This document shows, piece after piece, positions 9,235-17,880 of a stretch of DNA of 64,000 nucleotides. The stretch is from JACPLA01 sp035291905. Lineage in GTDB: Bacteria > Bacteroidota > Ignavibacteria > UBA10030. A program made the translations under genes and the position numbers. The stretch is from contig DATDRF010000103.1 of assembly GCA_035291905.1 (NCBI GenBank), positions 1 to 64,000 on the forward strand. Reading direction: 5' to 3'. Position 1 is the first letter of the stretch. Every line of letters starts with the position of its first letter. A model generated the notes under the pieces. That model was given only the letters and a program-made list of their open reading frames with translations. It was not told the DNA's origin and searched no databases.

Positions 9235-10610
9235 AGCGAAGGATCCTCGTCATCGGAGGAACGGCAGCGGGGCCGAGTGCCGCAAGTAAGGCGAAACGGA
9301 CGGATCCGGACGCCGAAGTCATCATGTTCGAGCAGGGGGATGATATTTCGTCCGGAATTTGCGAGATGCCGTACTATGTCGGCAATGTTGTCGATGATGT
9401 GAAGAAGCTGACTTCCTTTACGCCTGAGAGGCTTGAGAAGGAAAAAGGAGTGATAGTTCGCGTCAGGCACCACGTCGACGAGATTTCTCCTTCAAGCAGG
9501 AAGATCGCCGTTCGGAACCTTGATTCTGGCAAGGTGCGGGAAGAACGTTATGACAGCCTGGTGATTGCCACAGGTTCCCGCCCCCGTTCAATAGGATTAG
9601 CCGGTGAGAACGCAAGGAACGTCTTTCACGTCAAATCTCTCGAGGGAACAATTGGCTTGAAGAGGGTCCTGGCGGATGAGAAGCCCGGATGCGCGGTCAT
9701 TATAGGGGGTGGGTATATTGGGATGGAGATGGCTGAAGCGTTGGCGGCCAACGGCCTCCGGACAACCCTGCTTCACCGTCACAATCTGCCGATGATGGGT
9801 CTGGAAGAGGAGTCGCAGAAGGCGGTTGCCGTTGAACTCGCCGCTCATGGGGTGGAGTTCGTTCCGAACGTGTCTGTGCAAGCTCTGGCTCACAACCCCG
9901 GCGGAAGCGTCTACGCAGTGAAAACGGCAGAGCGTACGTACGATTGCGATCTGGTTGTGATCGCGGCGGGGGTTGAGCCGAATACCTCGCTTGCCGCCGA
10001 ATCGGGAATTCGCCTCGGGCAACATCGCGGGATCCTTACGGATCAGCGACAGACTACGTCTGATGATTCGATCTATGCAGCAGGAGATTGCTGCGAGGTG
10101 CGGAATCTCGTAAGCAACAGATTCTCCTATATTCCGCTTGCGACAACAGCAAGCAAGCAGGGTTGGACGGCAGGAGAAAATGCGGCAGGAGGGAGCGCAG
10201 TGTTTAAGGGGGTGATTCGTGCTATCGGCGTGAAGATATTCGACCTCCAGGTAGCCCATGTCGGTCTTAGCTCAAAGGAGGCTCGGGAATCGTCTTTTGA
10301 TCCCGTGGTTGAACATATTGAAGCTCCTTCGAAAATCTCGTTCTACCCGGGGAGTGAACGAGTGCATATTATCGCTGTCGCCGATAAATCATCCGGCAGG
10401 GTTCTCGGAGCCAACGTATACGGCAGAGAGGGGGCCATCATGCGGGCAAATGTCCTCGCGGTTGCCATTCAGCACGGGCTCACCGCGGACGAAGTTTCCA
10501 GGTTGGATCTGATCTACACACCGCCGTATGCTCCTTTGTGGGACCCCGTCTTGGTACTCGGAAATCAACTTCGAAAGAGAATCGAGAATGAAAAACCTGG
10601 TCATCATTGA
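9231..10610 (+). CDS. FAD-dependent pyridine nucleotide-disulphide oxidoreductase (CoA-disulphide reductase/NADH oxidase-like)
   Basis: 459 residues. The N-terminal FAD Rossmann motif is VIGGTAAGPSAA (residues 7-18). A single active-site-type cysteine, Cys44, lies in SSGICEMPYYVG, matching the SxxxCxxPY signature of CoA-disulphide reductases, NADH oxidases and persulphide reductases. A second NAD-binding motif VIIGGGYIGMEMAE is central, and the FAD-binding AAGDCCEV is near residue 283. The C-terminal dimerisation domain is of the family type. The exact substrate (CoA disulphide, oxygen or polysulphide) cannot be told from sequence. It overlaps der by 4 bp and upp by 23 bp, so it is translationally coupled, without an obvious functional link. 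Confidence 0.85.
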   Translation: MKRRILVIGGTAAGPSAASKAKRTDPDAEVIMFEQGDDISSGICEMPYYVGNVVDDVKKLTSFTPERLEKEKGVIVRVRHHVDEISPSSRKIAVRNLDSGKVREERYDSLVIATGSRPRSIGLAGENARNVFHVKSLEGTIGLKRVLADEKPGCAVIIGGGYIGMEMAEALAANGLRTTLLHRHNLPMMGLEEESQKAVAVELAAHGVEFVPNVSVQALAHNPGGSVYAVKTAERTYDCDLVVIAAGVEPNTSLAAESGIRLGQHRGILTDQRQTTSDDSIYAAGDCCEVRNLVSNRFSYIPLATTASKQGWTAGENAAGGSAVFKGVIRAIGVKIFDLQVAHVGLSSKEARESSFDPVVEHIEAPSKISFYPGSERVHIIAVADKSSGRVLGANVYGREGAIMRANVLAVAIQHGLTADEVSRLDLIYTPPYAPLWDPVLVLGNQLRKRIENEKPGHH

Positions 10611-11214
10611 ACATCCTCTTGTCAGACGCGACCTGTCGATCTTGCGCAACAAGAAGACGCCGAGCAATATCTTCAGAGCCGTTCTCCGCCGCACGGCGAG
10701 CCTGATGGCTTATGAAGTGACGATGGACCTGGAGCTGAAGAAGACCGTTATCCGGACCCCGCTGGAGAAGACACCCGGATACCAGGTAAAACGGTCGATA
10801 GTTCTTGTCCCGATCCTCCGCGCCGGCCTGGGCATGGTCGGTGGATTTGTCGAAGTGCTTCCCGACGCAAGGGTGGGCCATATTGGCCTGTATCGGAATG
10901 AGGAGACGCTGCAGCCTGTTGACTACTATTTCAAGGTTCCGAAAAGACTTCAGGACGCGATGGTTCTTGTGCTGGACCCCATGCTTGCCACGGGGGGAAG
11001 CGGTGTAGCAGCGTTAGACTACCTCAAGAAAAGGGGAGCGCGTCATCTGCGCTTCGTGAGCCTCGTCGCCGCTCCTGAGGGGGTCCGTGCAATTCAACGG
11101 GGCCATCCCGATGTGAGAATCTATACCTGTGCATTGGACCGAAAGCTGAATGAGCACGGGTACATTCTCCCGGGACTTGGCGATGCCGGCGACAGAATTT
11201 TTGGGACCGAATAG
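10588..11214 (+). CDS. upp: Uracil phosphoribosyltransferase
   Basis: 208 residues, exactly the usual size. It converts uracil and PRPP into UMP in pyrimidine salvage. The PRPP-binding loop LDPMLATGGSG is at about residues 128-138, preceded by the conserved VPILRAGLGM, and the C-terminal GLGDAGDRIFGT is the family signature. The ATG at 10588 lies inside the end of the upstream oxidoreductase frame; longer starts would add residues not found in the family. The next gene starts 5 bp downstream. Confidence 0.97.
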   Translation: MKNLVIIEHPLVRRDLSILRNKKTPSNIFRAVLRRTASLMAYEVTMDLELKKTVIRTPLEKTPGYQVKRSIVLVPILRAGLGMVGGFVEVLPDARVGHIGLYRNEETLQPVDYYFKVPKRLQDAMVLVLDPMLATGGSGVAALDYLKKRGARHLRFVSLVAAPEGVRAIQRGHPDVRIYTCALDRKLNEHGYILPGLGDAGDRIFGTE

Positions 11215-11219
11215 CCGAA

Positions 11220-12260
11220 GTGAAGACTCTCGCCGTCATAGTGTGTTTGTGTTCTATGGTGTACGCCAACGGGCCGTTTCAAAAGGTTCCCTCGCGCGTC
11301 ATGGACTCATTGTTGACAAGTGGGATCGACCAGACGCTCCGTCAGGAGTATGAAGCAGCCGGGAAGACGTTTCAGCTTGTCGTGCGGGAATTTCCGGACC
11401 ATCCCGCCGGATTTCTCTATCAGGCTGCATTGATGCAAACCATGGCAATGGATTATGACCTTCAGATCGAACGTACCCCGTTCGACTCTCTGCTCGCTCT
11501 GGCCCTGGAAAGGTCGTCAGCGATGATAGACCGCGAGCCTGATTCGCCATGGGGCTACTACTATCGGGGTACCATGCTGGGCTATGACTCGTATGCCCGC
11601 GCTTTGCGCGGTGACTGGTTCGGTGCAGCGAGCAAGGGAATGTCGTCTGTCTCGGACTTTCATCATGCGGTGGAATCTGATTCCTCGTTCTTTGATGCCT
11701 ACGCGGGGATTGGAACATACTACTATTGGAAAACCAGAAAGATCGAATTCCTTACATGGCTTCCCTTCGTCGGCGACAAACGAGAGGAGGGGATCGAGCA
11801 CCTTTTCCTTTGCATCGAAAAGGGGGAATACAACAGATACGCTGCAATGAGCTCTCTTCTGTCGATCTATCTGGACAAGCAATCGTATGAGGAGGCGGTA
11901 TACCTGGCGAGGGAGGCACTTCGAGCCTATCCGGCGAACCGCCTGTTTCTCTGGAGCCTTGCCGCCTCTCTTGAAGGCCTGGCAGATACGACCGGAGCGT
12001 TGGTGGCGTACAATCTGCTTCTCGAGGCGATGGTCAATGATCGGCGGGAAAATTCGTACAATGAGCTTGTGTGCCGTCTCAATATGCTCAAACTGGAATC
12101 AGGTCGGAAACTTCCTCAAACTCTGAAACCGGACATTGACAAGATTTTTGCACTCAAGTCCAGGATGTTCCCCGGACATTTAGAGATGCGGGCAGAGGCA
12201 AAATTCGAGGAGACCATTCGGATTCGCGACATGCTCTTGAAACAGGCAGAACCGAGATGA
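11220..12260 (+). CDS. Exported TPR-like protein of unknown function
   Basis: 346 residues from a GTG start. The N-terminus MKTLAVIVCLCSMVYA looks like a signal peptide ending in AxA-like VYA. The rest is helical with TPR-like spacing (for example YEEAVYLAREALRAYPANRLFLWSLAASLEG), and has aromatic-rich segments such as SPWGYYYRGTMLGYDSYARA. No catalytic motif is seen. It is probably a periplasmic scaffold protein, which is inference. It sits 5 bp after upp and 57 bp before rsh in the same transcription direction. Confidence 0.7.
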   Translation: MKTLAVIVCLCSMVYANGPFQKVPSRVMDSLLTSGIDQTLRQEYEAAGKTFQLVVREFPDHPAGFLYQAALMQTMAMDYDLQIERTPFDSLLALALERSSAMIDREPDSPWGYYYRGTMLGYDSYARALRGDWFGAASKGMSSVSDFHHAVESDSSFFDAYAGIGTYYYWKTRKIEFLTWLPFVGDKREEGIEHLFLCIEKGEYNRYAAMSSLLSIYLDKQSYEEAVYLAREALRAYPANRLFLWSLAASLEGLADTTGALVAYNLLLEAMVNDRRENSYNELVCRLNMLKLESGRKLPQTLKPDIDKIFALKSRMFPGHLEMRAEAKFEETIRIRDMLLKQAEPR

Positions 12261-12317
12261 AAGTGTTGTGAAGAACAAAGCCGTAGCGAAAGACGTTGTA
12301 GGAATGAACGTCAAAAG

Positions 12318-14507
12318 ATGATCAACGGACAATACAAGAAGAAGCTCGACGACCTGATCGCCGTCTGCCAGAGGAATCTGAGAGTGGTGGATGTCGACCT
12401 CATTACGCGGGCTTTTTCCATGAGTCTCGAAGCGCACAAGCACGACCTGCGCGCATCCGGAGAGCCGTATTTTCACCACCCCTATGAAGTTGCGATGGTG
12501 GTTGCCAAGGAGGTCGCGTTGGACGATGTGTCGGTCGCCGCTGCATTGCTCCACGACGTCGTTGAAGACACGCGGTTCAGTCTCAAGGACATCAAGGAGG
12601 AGTTTGGCCCGACGATCGCGGAAATTGTCGACGGTGCCACGAAAATCAGCGACATCTTCAGAAGCCACGAAGTGACCCAGGCTGAGAACTATCGCAAGCT
12701 GCTTCTCTCCATGGTCAACGATATCAGGGTGATGCTCATCAAGTTTGCCGATCGTCTCCACAATATGCGGACCCTGGAATATCTCTCTCCTGAGAAGCAG
12801 GAACGTCTCGCGCGGGAAACGCTTGAAATATATGCCCCGTTTGCACATCGATTCGGATTGGCAAAAGTGAAATGGGAATTGGAAGACCTGTCGTTCAAGT
12901 ATCTCAATCCCAAAGAGTACGACGAAATCGCCAGGCAGCTGAAGTCACACAGGCGGGAACGGGAAAACTATATCAAGAAATTCAGCGCGCCGATCAACAA
13001 GCGCCTCGGTGACGAGAATTTCGAATATGAGATGGAGGGGCGACCGAAACACCTGTACAGTATCTATCAGAAAATGCTTCGCCGCAAGAAACCCCTCGAT
13101 GAGATCTACGATCTTTTTGCCGTTCGCTTCATCCTCGATACCAAGGATAACAACGACTGCTTCATCGCATACGGGATTATCACAGAGCTCTACAAGCCGA
13201 TTCCGGAACGGTTCAAGGACTATATCTCGTTGCCGAAGAAGAACGGATATCAGTCGATCCACACGACGGTGGTAGGTCCGCACGGTAAACTGGTGGAAGT
13301 ACAGATTCGCACAAAAGGAATGCACGAGATCGCCGAAAAAGGAGTCGCCGCCCACTGGATGTACAAGGAGAGCAAGTCATCGCTGGACAAGGAACTGGAG
13401 GGATGGATCAACTGGGTAAGGGAGATTTTCGAGCAAAAGAGCGATGATGCCCCGAAAGAGCTCATGGAGAGTTTCAAACTCAACCTTTACCAGGATGAGA
13501 TCTACGTCTTCACGCCGAAGGGCGATCTGAAGATTCTGCCGCGCAATGCCACTCCGCTCGACTTTGCCTTTGAGATTCATTCGAACGTCGGTTTCCACTG
13601 CATCGGGGCAAAGGTGAACGGAAGAATCGTACCGCTCAACTCCCTGTTACGCAGCGGAGATCAGGTCGAGATCATAACATCCAAAACTCAGGCCCCTAAT
13701 CCGGACTGGGAAAAATATGTCGTTACGCACAAAGCGAAAAGTCACATCAGAAGATGGATTCGGGAAGAGGTGCGAAAGCGCGTGGAGCAGGGCCGTGCGT
13801 TATGGGAGAAGAAAATCAAGAAACAGAAGGTCCATGTCAATGAGGACGATTTGCTGAAACTCGTGCGGTCTGTTCATATTGACAATCTGCAGCAGTTCTA
13901 TCTCTCGCTTCTGGATGAAGGAGTCGATTCCGACACTTTGATAGAACAGCTCGTAATGAGATTGAAACATCCTGAATCGGTGGAATCGGGAAGAAGCAAA
14001 GACATGCCCCGCTCTCTCTTTACAAAGTTTGTGGATACGGCACGGGATATCGCAAGCGGGATCTCGATTCTCGGAACCAGCGACTCGTTCATGCATCAAT
14101 ACGCAAAATGCTGCAATCCCATTCCCGGTGACGAGATCGTCGGCTTTGTCACGGTCGGGGAGGGAATCAAGATCCATAAGAAAGACTGCAAGAATATCGT
14201 CATGCTCCGGCTGGCGGAGAGTGAACGCATTGTCGATGTCGAATGGCCGAAAGCACAAGGGGCCGATTTTCTGGTGGCGATTCGTATCTCCGGAAAAGAC
14301 CGGACGGGACTCCTCAGCGATGTGACGCACGCAATTTCCAACGTGCAGAATACCAACATCAGAAGCGTGAATATGGATTCGAAGGGCTCACTGTTCGACG
14401 GTCAGATCATTCTCTATGTCAAGAACACTGATCATCTGACAAAGATCGTCGACAAAATAAAGAAGGTCGCTGGGATTGAAGAGGTGGAGCGCTTTCAGGG
14501 ACATTAG
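12318..14507 (+). CDS. rsh: Bifunctional (p)ppGpp synthetase/hydrolase (Rel/SpoT, RSH family)
   Basis: 729 residues. The N-terminal HD hydrolase domain has His53, the His79-Asp80 pair and Glu83-Asp84 in HDVVEDT, so the hydrolase looks active. The synthetase domain (about 220-340) has RPKHLYSIYQKM, YDLFAVRF and KNGYQSIHTTV. TGS (about 395-455, YVFTPKGD) and a C-terminal ACT domain (about 655-729, GKDRTGLLSDVTHAIS) are both present. It makes and degrades the stringent-response alarmone on the ribosome. A Cys-rich ZFD/CC-like segment (YAKCCNPIPGDEI) precedes the ACT domain. It is likely the bifunctional enzyme. ruvX starts 3 bp after its stop. Confidence 0.96.
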   Translation: MINGQYKKKLDDLIAVCQRNLRVVDVDLITRAFSMSLEAHKHDLRASGEPYFHHPYEVAMVVAKEVALDDVSVAAALLHDVVEDTRFSLKDIKEEFGPTIAEIVDGATKISDIFRSHEVTQAENYRKLLLSMVNDIRVMLIKFADRLHNMRTLEYLSPEKQERLARETLEIYAPFAHRFGLAKVKWELEDLSFKYLNPKEYDEIARQLKSHRRERENYIKKFSAPINKRLGDENFEYEMEGRPKHLYSIYQKMLRRKKPLDEIYDLFAVRFILDTKDNNDCFIAYGIITELYKPIPERFKDYISLPKKNGYQSIHTTVVGPHGKLVEVQIRTKGMHEIAEKGVAAHWMYKESKSSLDKELEGWINWVREIFEQKSDDAPKELMESFKLNLYQDEIYVFTPKGDLKILPRNATPLDFAFEIHSNVGFHCIGAKVNGRIVPLNSLLRSGDQVEIITSKTQAPNPDWEKYVVTHKAKSHIRRWIREEVRKRVEQGRALWEKKIKKQKVHVNEDDLLKLVRSVHIDNLQQFYLSLLDEGVDSDTLIEQLVMRLKHPESVESGRSKDMPRSLFTKFVDTARDIASGISILGTSDSFMHQYAKCCNPIPGDEIVGFVTVGEGIKIHKKDCKNIVMLRLAESERIVDVEWPKAQGADFLVAIRISGKDRTGLLSDVTHAISNVQNTNIRSVNMDSKGSLFDGQIILYVKNTDHLTKIVDKIKKVAGIEEVERFQGH

Positions 14508-14510
14508 CGG

Positions 14511-14954
14511 ATGAACAACGATCAGGGACGAATTCTGGGGATAGACTATGGGACGCGGCGGATCGGTTTGGCGATCAGCGATCCGCTGCGTATTCTAGCC
14601 ACCTCGTACGGAGTGCTGCTGAACGGACCTGAGGTTGTCAAAGAAATAGACGCCATATTGGAACGAGAAAAGATTGCCGTGATCGTTGTGGGAATGCCTT
14701 TGAGCCTCAGCGGGAAGAAGACGGCAAAAGCTCATGAGGTCGAGGCCTTCGTTGAGACGGTGCGGAAAGGATGCCGGGCTGAAGTGGTGTTTTGGGATGA
14801 ACGGTTCACGACTTCGATGGCGCGCCGGTCACTGTTGACAATGGGGACGAAGAAGAAAGAGAGACAGGACAAAAGCGGAAGAATCGACTCGATGGCTGCC
14901 GCCATCATGCTTCAGGGGTTTCTCGACAGTACAAAGAAATCAATGAGCTGCTGA
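14511..14954 (+). CDS. ruvX: Holliday junction resolvase-like RuvX/YqgF
   Basis: 147 residues, a typical YqgF length. The RNase H-like fold opens with ILGIDYGTRRIGLAIS, with catalytic Asp12. The later acidic motifs are IVVGMPLSL, DERFTT and the C-terminal DSMAAAIML. The family acts in 16S rRNA 5' end maturation and has been proposed to resolve Holliday junctions. It lies between rsh and mtgA with 2-3 bp gaps, so it is translated from the same message. Confidence 0.93.
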   Translation: MNNDQGRILGIDYGTRRIGLAISDPLRILATSYGVLLNGPEVVKEIDAILEREKIAVIVVGMPLSLSGKKTAKAHEVEAFVETVRKGCRAEVVFWDERFTTSMARRSLLTMGTKKKERQDKSGRIDSMAAAIMLQGFLDSTKKSMSC

Positions 14955-14956
14955 TC

Positions 14957-15889
14957 ATGGACATCGGAGAGCCTGAACAACAGTCCGATTTGCAGATCGA
15001 GGAGCCTCCTCGCCGCACGTGGCAGGGATCTGTCAAACGTAAGTGGCTGCTCTTGTTGGGCATTGCGCTGGGAATGTGGTTTTTGGTGGAACTTGTGACG
15101 CTTCCCTTCGGCCCGATCGTGCAGTTGGAGAAAGAGAATCCGCGTGAAACCGCCTTCATGATTGAACAGGCTGAAGAGGCGCATAAATCTGGGAGAAGGT
15201 TCCGTGTCGTCCAGAAATGGGTTCCGTTGTCACAAGTGCCGAAGGATGTCGTCAATGCCGTGATTGTTGCGGAGGACGGTCTGTTCTGGAGTCACAGCGG
15301 GTTTGACTGGTTTGAATTCAAAGAGTCGATGGAACGAAATCTTACAGAAGGCCGCGCTGTGCGGGGTGCAAGCACGATCACGCAGCAACTCGTGAAGAAT
15401 CTCTACCTTTCTCCTTCCAAGAATCCACTGCGCAAAATGCGCGAATGGGTCCTCACCTGGTGGATGGAGCAGAATCTCACGAAAAGCAGGATTCTTGAGA
15501 TCTACCTGAATGTCATCGAGTGGGGAAGGGGTATCTACGGAATCGGAGCGGCCGCCCAATGGTACTTTGGAAAACCGGTCAACGAACTTACGAGGGAAGA
15601 AGGTATACGGCTGGCGGCGGTGATTCCAAATCCGACGCAACGTGGAGCGAATGATGAATCGAACTACATGCAGCGACGAATGGCGATTATTCTCAAACGG
15701 ATGGCCGCGCGGGGAATGGTGAAGGATAGCATCGACGCAATGATGAAAGACAGCGTCGAGCAAATGATGGAAGACAGTGTTGAGCAAATGATGGAAGACA
15801 GTATCAATGTAATACCGATAGACAGCCTTGATGGAATGGCGAAAGACAGCCTTGATGGAATGGCGAAAGACAGCCTCGATGGACTATAA
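14957..15889 (+). CDS. mtgA: Monofunctional peptidoglycan glycosyltransferase with octapeptide-repeat tail
   Basis: 310 residues. There is one N-terminal membrane helix (about residues 28-48, LLLLGIALGMWFLVELVTL), then a glycosyltransferase 51 domain with the catalytic-type Glu in VAEDGLFWSHSGFDW, RGASTITQQLVKNLYL, and EIYLNVIEWGRGIYGIGAAA. It polymerises lipid II into glycan strands at the inner membrane; no transpeptidase domain is present. The C-terminus is odd: from about residue 254 it consists of seven tandem octapeptides (15716-15883) not known in MtgA. The last 11 bp overlap the next gene. Confidence 0.93.
   Translation: MDIGEPEQQSDLQIEEPPRRTWQGSVKRKWLLLLGIALGMWFLVELVTLPFGPIVQLEKENPRETAFMIEQAEEAHKSGRRFRVVQKWVPLSQVPKDVVNAVIVAEDGLFWSHSGFDWFEFKESMERNLTEGRAVRGASTITQQLVKNLYLSPSKNPLRKMREWVLTWWMEQNLTKSRILEIYLNVIEWGRGIYGIGAAAQWYFGKPVNELTREEGIRLAAVIPNPTQRGANDESNYMQRRMAIILKRMAARGMVKDSIDAMMKDSVEQMMEDSVEQMMEDSINVIPIDSLDGMAKDSLDGMAKDSLDGL
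15716..15883 (+). repeat. Seven 24-bp tandem repeats coding for octapeptides at the end of mtgA
   Basis: Seven in-frame 24-bp units encode MVKDSIDA, MMKDSVEQ, MMEDSVEQ, MMEDSINV, IPIDSLDG, MAKDSLDG and MAKDSLDG. The consensus is M-x-(K/E)-D-S-(I/V/L)-(D/E)-x. The last two units are nearly identical at DNA level, which suggests recent slippage or unequal crossing over; earlier units have diverged. In another frame the final units encode MEWRKTA repeats and provide ATGs upstream of the following gene. Confidence 0.95.
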
Positions 15890-16538
15890 AGACATTGATA
15901 CACTCCTCGATGAGGGAGAGGGATTTCAGGTCGAATTCAAGCGGAAGGTCTCTACTGCCGAAAAGATTGCCCGGACCCTCATTGCCTTTGCCAACACGAA
16001 AGGCGGTACCATCGTTTTCGGCGTGGACGATGATAAATCCATTGTCGGTGTCGACAGCGAGAAGGCCGAGATAGAAATGATTCAGACCGCGGGTGGTTTT
16101 CTGTGCGATCCGCCGATCGAAATGCAGGTCGACATCATCCCGTATAGGGGAAAAGATGTTGTTGCGGTGACGGTCGAGGAAAGCAAGGTCAAGCCTCATT
16201 ATCTCGTCGGTAAAGCAAACGGGTCCGATGATGCCGATTCAAAAGTACTCATTCGGGTGAAGGACAAGACGGTGGTTGCCAGCAAAGAGGTGATAAGAAT
16301 TCTTGAAGCGGAAAATCCGGAAGCCCCTCCGCTGAGAATTGCCATAGGCGAGGTTGAACGTCGGCTTTTGGATCACCTGGATAAGAGCGACAGGATTACC
16401 GTGAAGGAATTCAGCAAGCTTGTCAACATTTCGCATCGACGGGCATCACGGACGCTTATTCAACTTGTGAGGGCGGGAGTGCTGAGGATTCACACACATG
16501 AAAAAGAAGACTTCTACACCCTGGCGTTTGATCAATGA
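15879..16538 (+). CDS. AlbA_2/Schlafen-type ATP-binding domain protein with winged helix
   Basis: 219 residues from the ATG at 15879 (MDYKDIDTLLDEGEGFQVEFKR), which matches the usual family N-terminus. Earlier in-frame starts at 15828, 15831 and 15855 lie in the mtgA repeat and would add MEWRKTA copies, so I judge them unlikely. The AlbA_2 (old AAA_4) core has RTLIAFANTKGGTIVFGVDDD (split: LIAFANTKGG, then IVFGVDDD). The C-terminal about 65 residues look like a winged helix (VKEFSKLVNISHRRASRTL). It is probably a transcriptional regulator, but its targets are unknown. It overlaps mtgA by 11 bp, and its stop overlaps by 7 bp the stop of the convergent methyltransferase gene. Confidence 0.8.
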   Translation: MDYKDIDTLLDEGEGFQVEFKRKVSTAEKIARTLIAFANTKGGTIVFGVDDDKSIVGVDSEKAEIEMIQTAGGFLCDPPIEMQVDIIPYRGKDVVAVTVEESKVKPHYLVGKANGSDDADSKVLIRVKDKTVVASKEVIRILEAENPEAPPLRIAIGEVERRLLDHLDKSDRITVKEFSKLVNISHRRASRTLIQLVRAGVLRIHTHEKEDFYTLAFDQ

Positions 16539-17077
16539 TTGCCTGCCTCCCTCCAGACCCGGGAGAAGTGAAAGACCGCAATACCGTAGGCGACCGAGAC
16601 ATTGAGTGAATGTTTCTTTCCGTGCATCGGAATGTCGATCGCAAAATCACAAAGCCTGATCAGGGATGGGGAAACCCCCGTGACTTCGTTCCCCAGGACG
16701 AGACAAAGGGGGAAGTCCTTCTTTGTGACGTCGAAATACGGAATGCTTTGATCGGTTTGTTCCAGGCAGCAGATCTTCAAACCTTCCGACTTGAGCGTCT
16801 TCAGCGATTCAACGGGATCGTTCGTGTGGGACCAGGGGACGTTCGACGTTGCACCCAGGGCCGTCTTTTCAATTTCCTTTCGCGGCGGGGTGGGTGTATA
16901 GCCGCCGAGGAGGAGATGCTGAACCAAAACGCCGTCGGAAGTGCGAAAGATTGAGCCGATGTTGTAGAGACTCCGGACATTGTCGACGAGAACCGTGAGG
17001 GGAAGTCGATCCGGCCGTTGAACAGGTTCGTTTTCTTGTCTTTTTTGGGAAATTTCATCTGTGCTGAGCTTCCTCAT
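16532..17077 (-). CDS. SPOUT-family tRNA/rRNA 2'-O-methyltransferase (TrmH/SpoU-like)
   Basis: 181 residues from the ATG at 17077; a TTG at 17113 would add 12 residues. The SpoU motifs are in order: NVRSLYNIGSIFRTSD (motif 1), LVLGNEVTGVS (motif 2) and IPMHGKKHSLNVSVAYGIA (motif 3, SAM trefoil knot). This places it among 2'-O-ribose methyltransferases acting on tRNA or rRNA; the target base cannot be named. It is the only gene on the minus strand in the window. It is convergent with the AlbA_2 gene (7-bp overlap of ends) and divergent from cmk across a 128-bp region. Confidence 0.88.
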   Translation of the reverse strand: MRKLSTDEISQKRQENEPVQRPDRLPLTVLVDNVRSLYNIGSIFRTSDGVLVQHLLLGGYTPTPPRKEIEKTALGATSNVPWSHTNDPVESLKTLKSEGLKICCLEQTDQSIPYFDVTKKDFPLCLVLGNEVTGVSPSLIRLCDFAIDIPMHGKKHSLNVSVAYGIAVFHFSRVWREAGNH

Positions 17078-17152
17078 GCTGCAAAGGTATCTGTATTTCC
17101 CCGAAAATGGCAAGGTTGCCTTAGGGTTAAATTGGGAGAATGTGAATGAAAG

Positions 17153-17181
17153 TTGCCTGCCACGCAGGATTTTGCTATATT
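17153..17181 (+). promoter_or_regulatory. Candidate sigma-70-type promoter of cmk-ispH with internal dyad
   Basis: TTGCCT (17153-17158), a 17-bp spacer, then TATATT (17176-17181), with a predicted start near 17188 and only about 17 nt of leader before the TTG start of cmk. A perfect dyad CCTGC-CAC-GCAGG (17156-17168) overlaps the -35 box and spacer and could be an operator. The call rests on consensus matching only. Confidence 0.45.
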
Positions 17182-17205
17182 TCTAGACAATAGAGTTTTG
17201 GGTAC

Positions 17206-17880
17206 TTGAAGAATATCGTCATTGCCATCGACGGGCCCGCGGCAGCGGGAAAGAGCACAACCGCCCGACGGGTCGCCAAGATCCTGGGATATCTTCATAT
17301 TGACACTGGAGCGATGTACAGGGCTCTTACGCTGAAGGTGTTGCAGGCGAAGGTTCCGCTGGGATCAGCCGCTGAGATCCAGAAGCTTAGCGAGGCAACG
17401 ACCGTCCGCCTCGAACGCCGCGACGGAGAAAACAGAGTTCTTGTTGACGGGCACGATGTCACTGCCGATATCAGGACCCCGGCGGTGACGAAAGCCGTCA
17501 GCAAGATCAGCAGCTATGCCTTTGTCCGACAAGTCATGGTGCGGGAACAAAGGAAGCTGGCTCAGGCCGGCGGGGTTGTCCTCGAAGGGAGAGACATTGG
17601 GACGGTTGTTCTCCCGGACGCCGATTTGAAAATTTTCATGGTTGCGAACGTTGCCGAGCGGGCAAAACGCCGGAAAAAAGAACTTGCGGAAGCCGGAGTA
17701 GAAGTCGACGAAGAGACGCTGGTTGATGAGATCAACAAAAGAGACCGGCAGGACACCACAAGGGAAGTAAGCCCGCTCCGTAAGGCACCTGATGCCATTG
17801 AACTCGATACTTCCTCGATGACAATCGAGGCCCAGGTTCAATTCATTGTCAACAAAGCGCAAGAGAGGCTGAACACGTGA
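17206..17880 (+). CDS. cmk: Cytidylate kinase
   Basis: 224 residues from a TTG start that places the P-loop IAIDGPAAAGKST at residues 6-18, as in the family. It phosphorylates CMP and dCMP with ATP. Other Cmk features are LGYLHIDTGAMYRAL, the CMP-domain residues (VVLEGRDIGTVVLPDADLK, split as LEGRDIGTVVLPDA) and the LID RDRQDTTR. It precedes ispH and rpsA; the cmk-rpsA pairing is common in bacteria. Its stop overlaps the GTG of ispH (GTGA). Confidence 0.96.
   Translation: MKNIVIAIDGPAAAGKSTTARRVAKILGYLHIDTGAMYRALTLKVLQAKVPLGSAAEIQKLSEATTVRLERRDGENRVLVDGHDVTADIRTPAVTKAVSKISSYAFVRQVMVREQRKLAQAGGVVLEGRDIGTVVLPDADLKIFMVANVAERAKRRKKELAEAGVEVDEETLVDEINKRDRQDTTREVSPLRKAPDAIELDTSSMTIEAQVQFIVNKAQERLNT

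Noticed and set aside
15716..15883. Evenly spaced 24-bp repeats as a CRISPR array
   Set aside because: There are no spacers. The units are contiguous, in frame and encode an octapeptide series; no cas genes are near.
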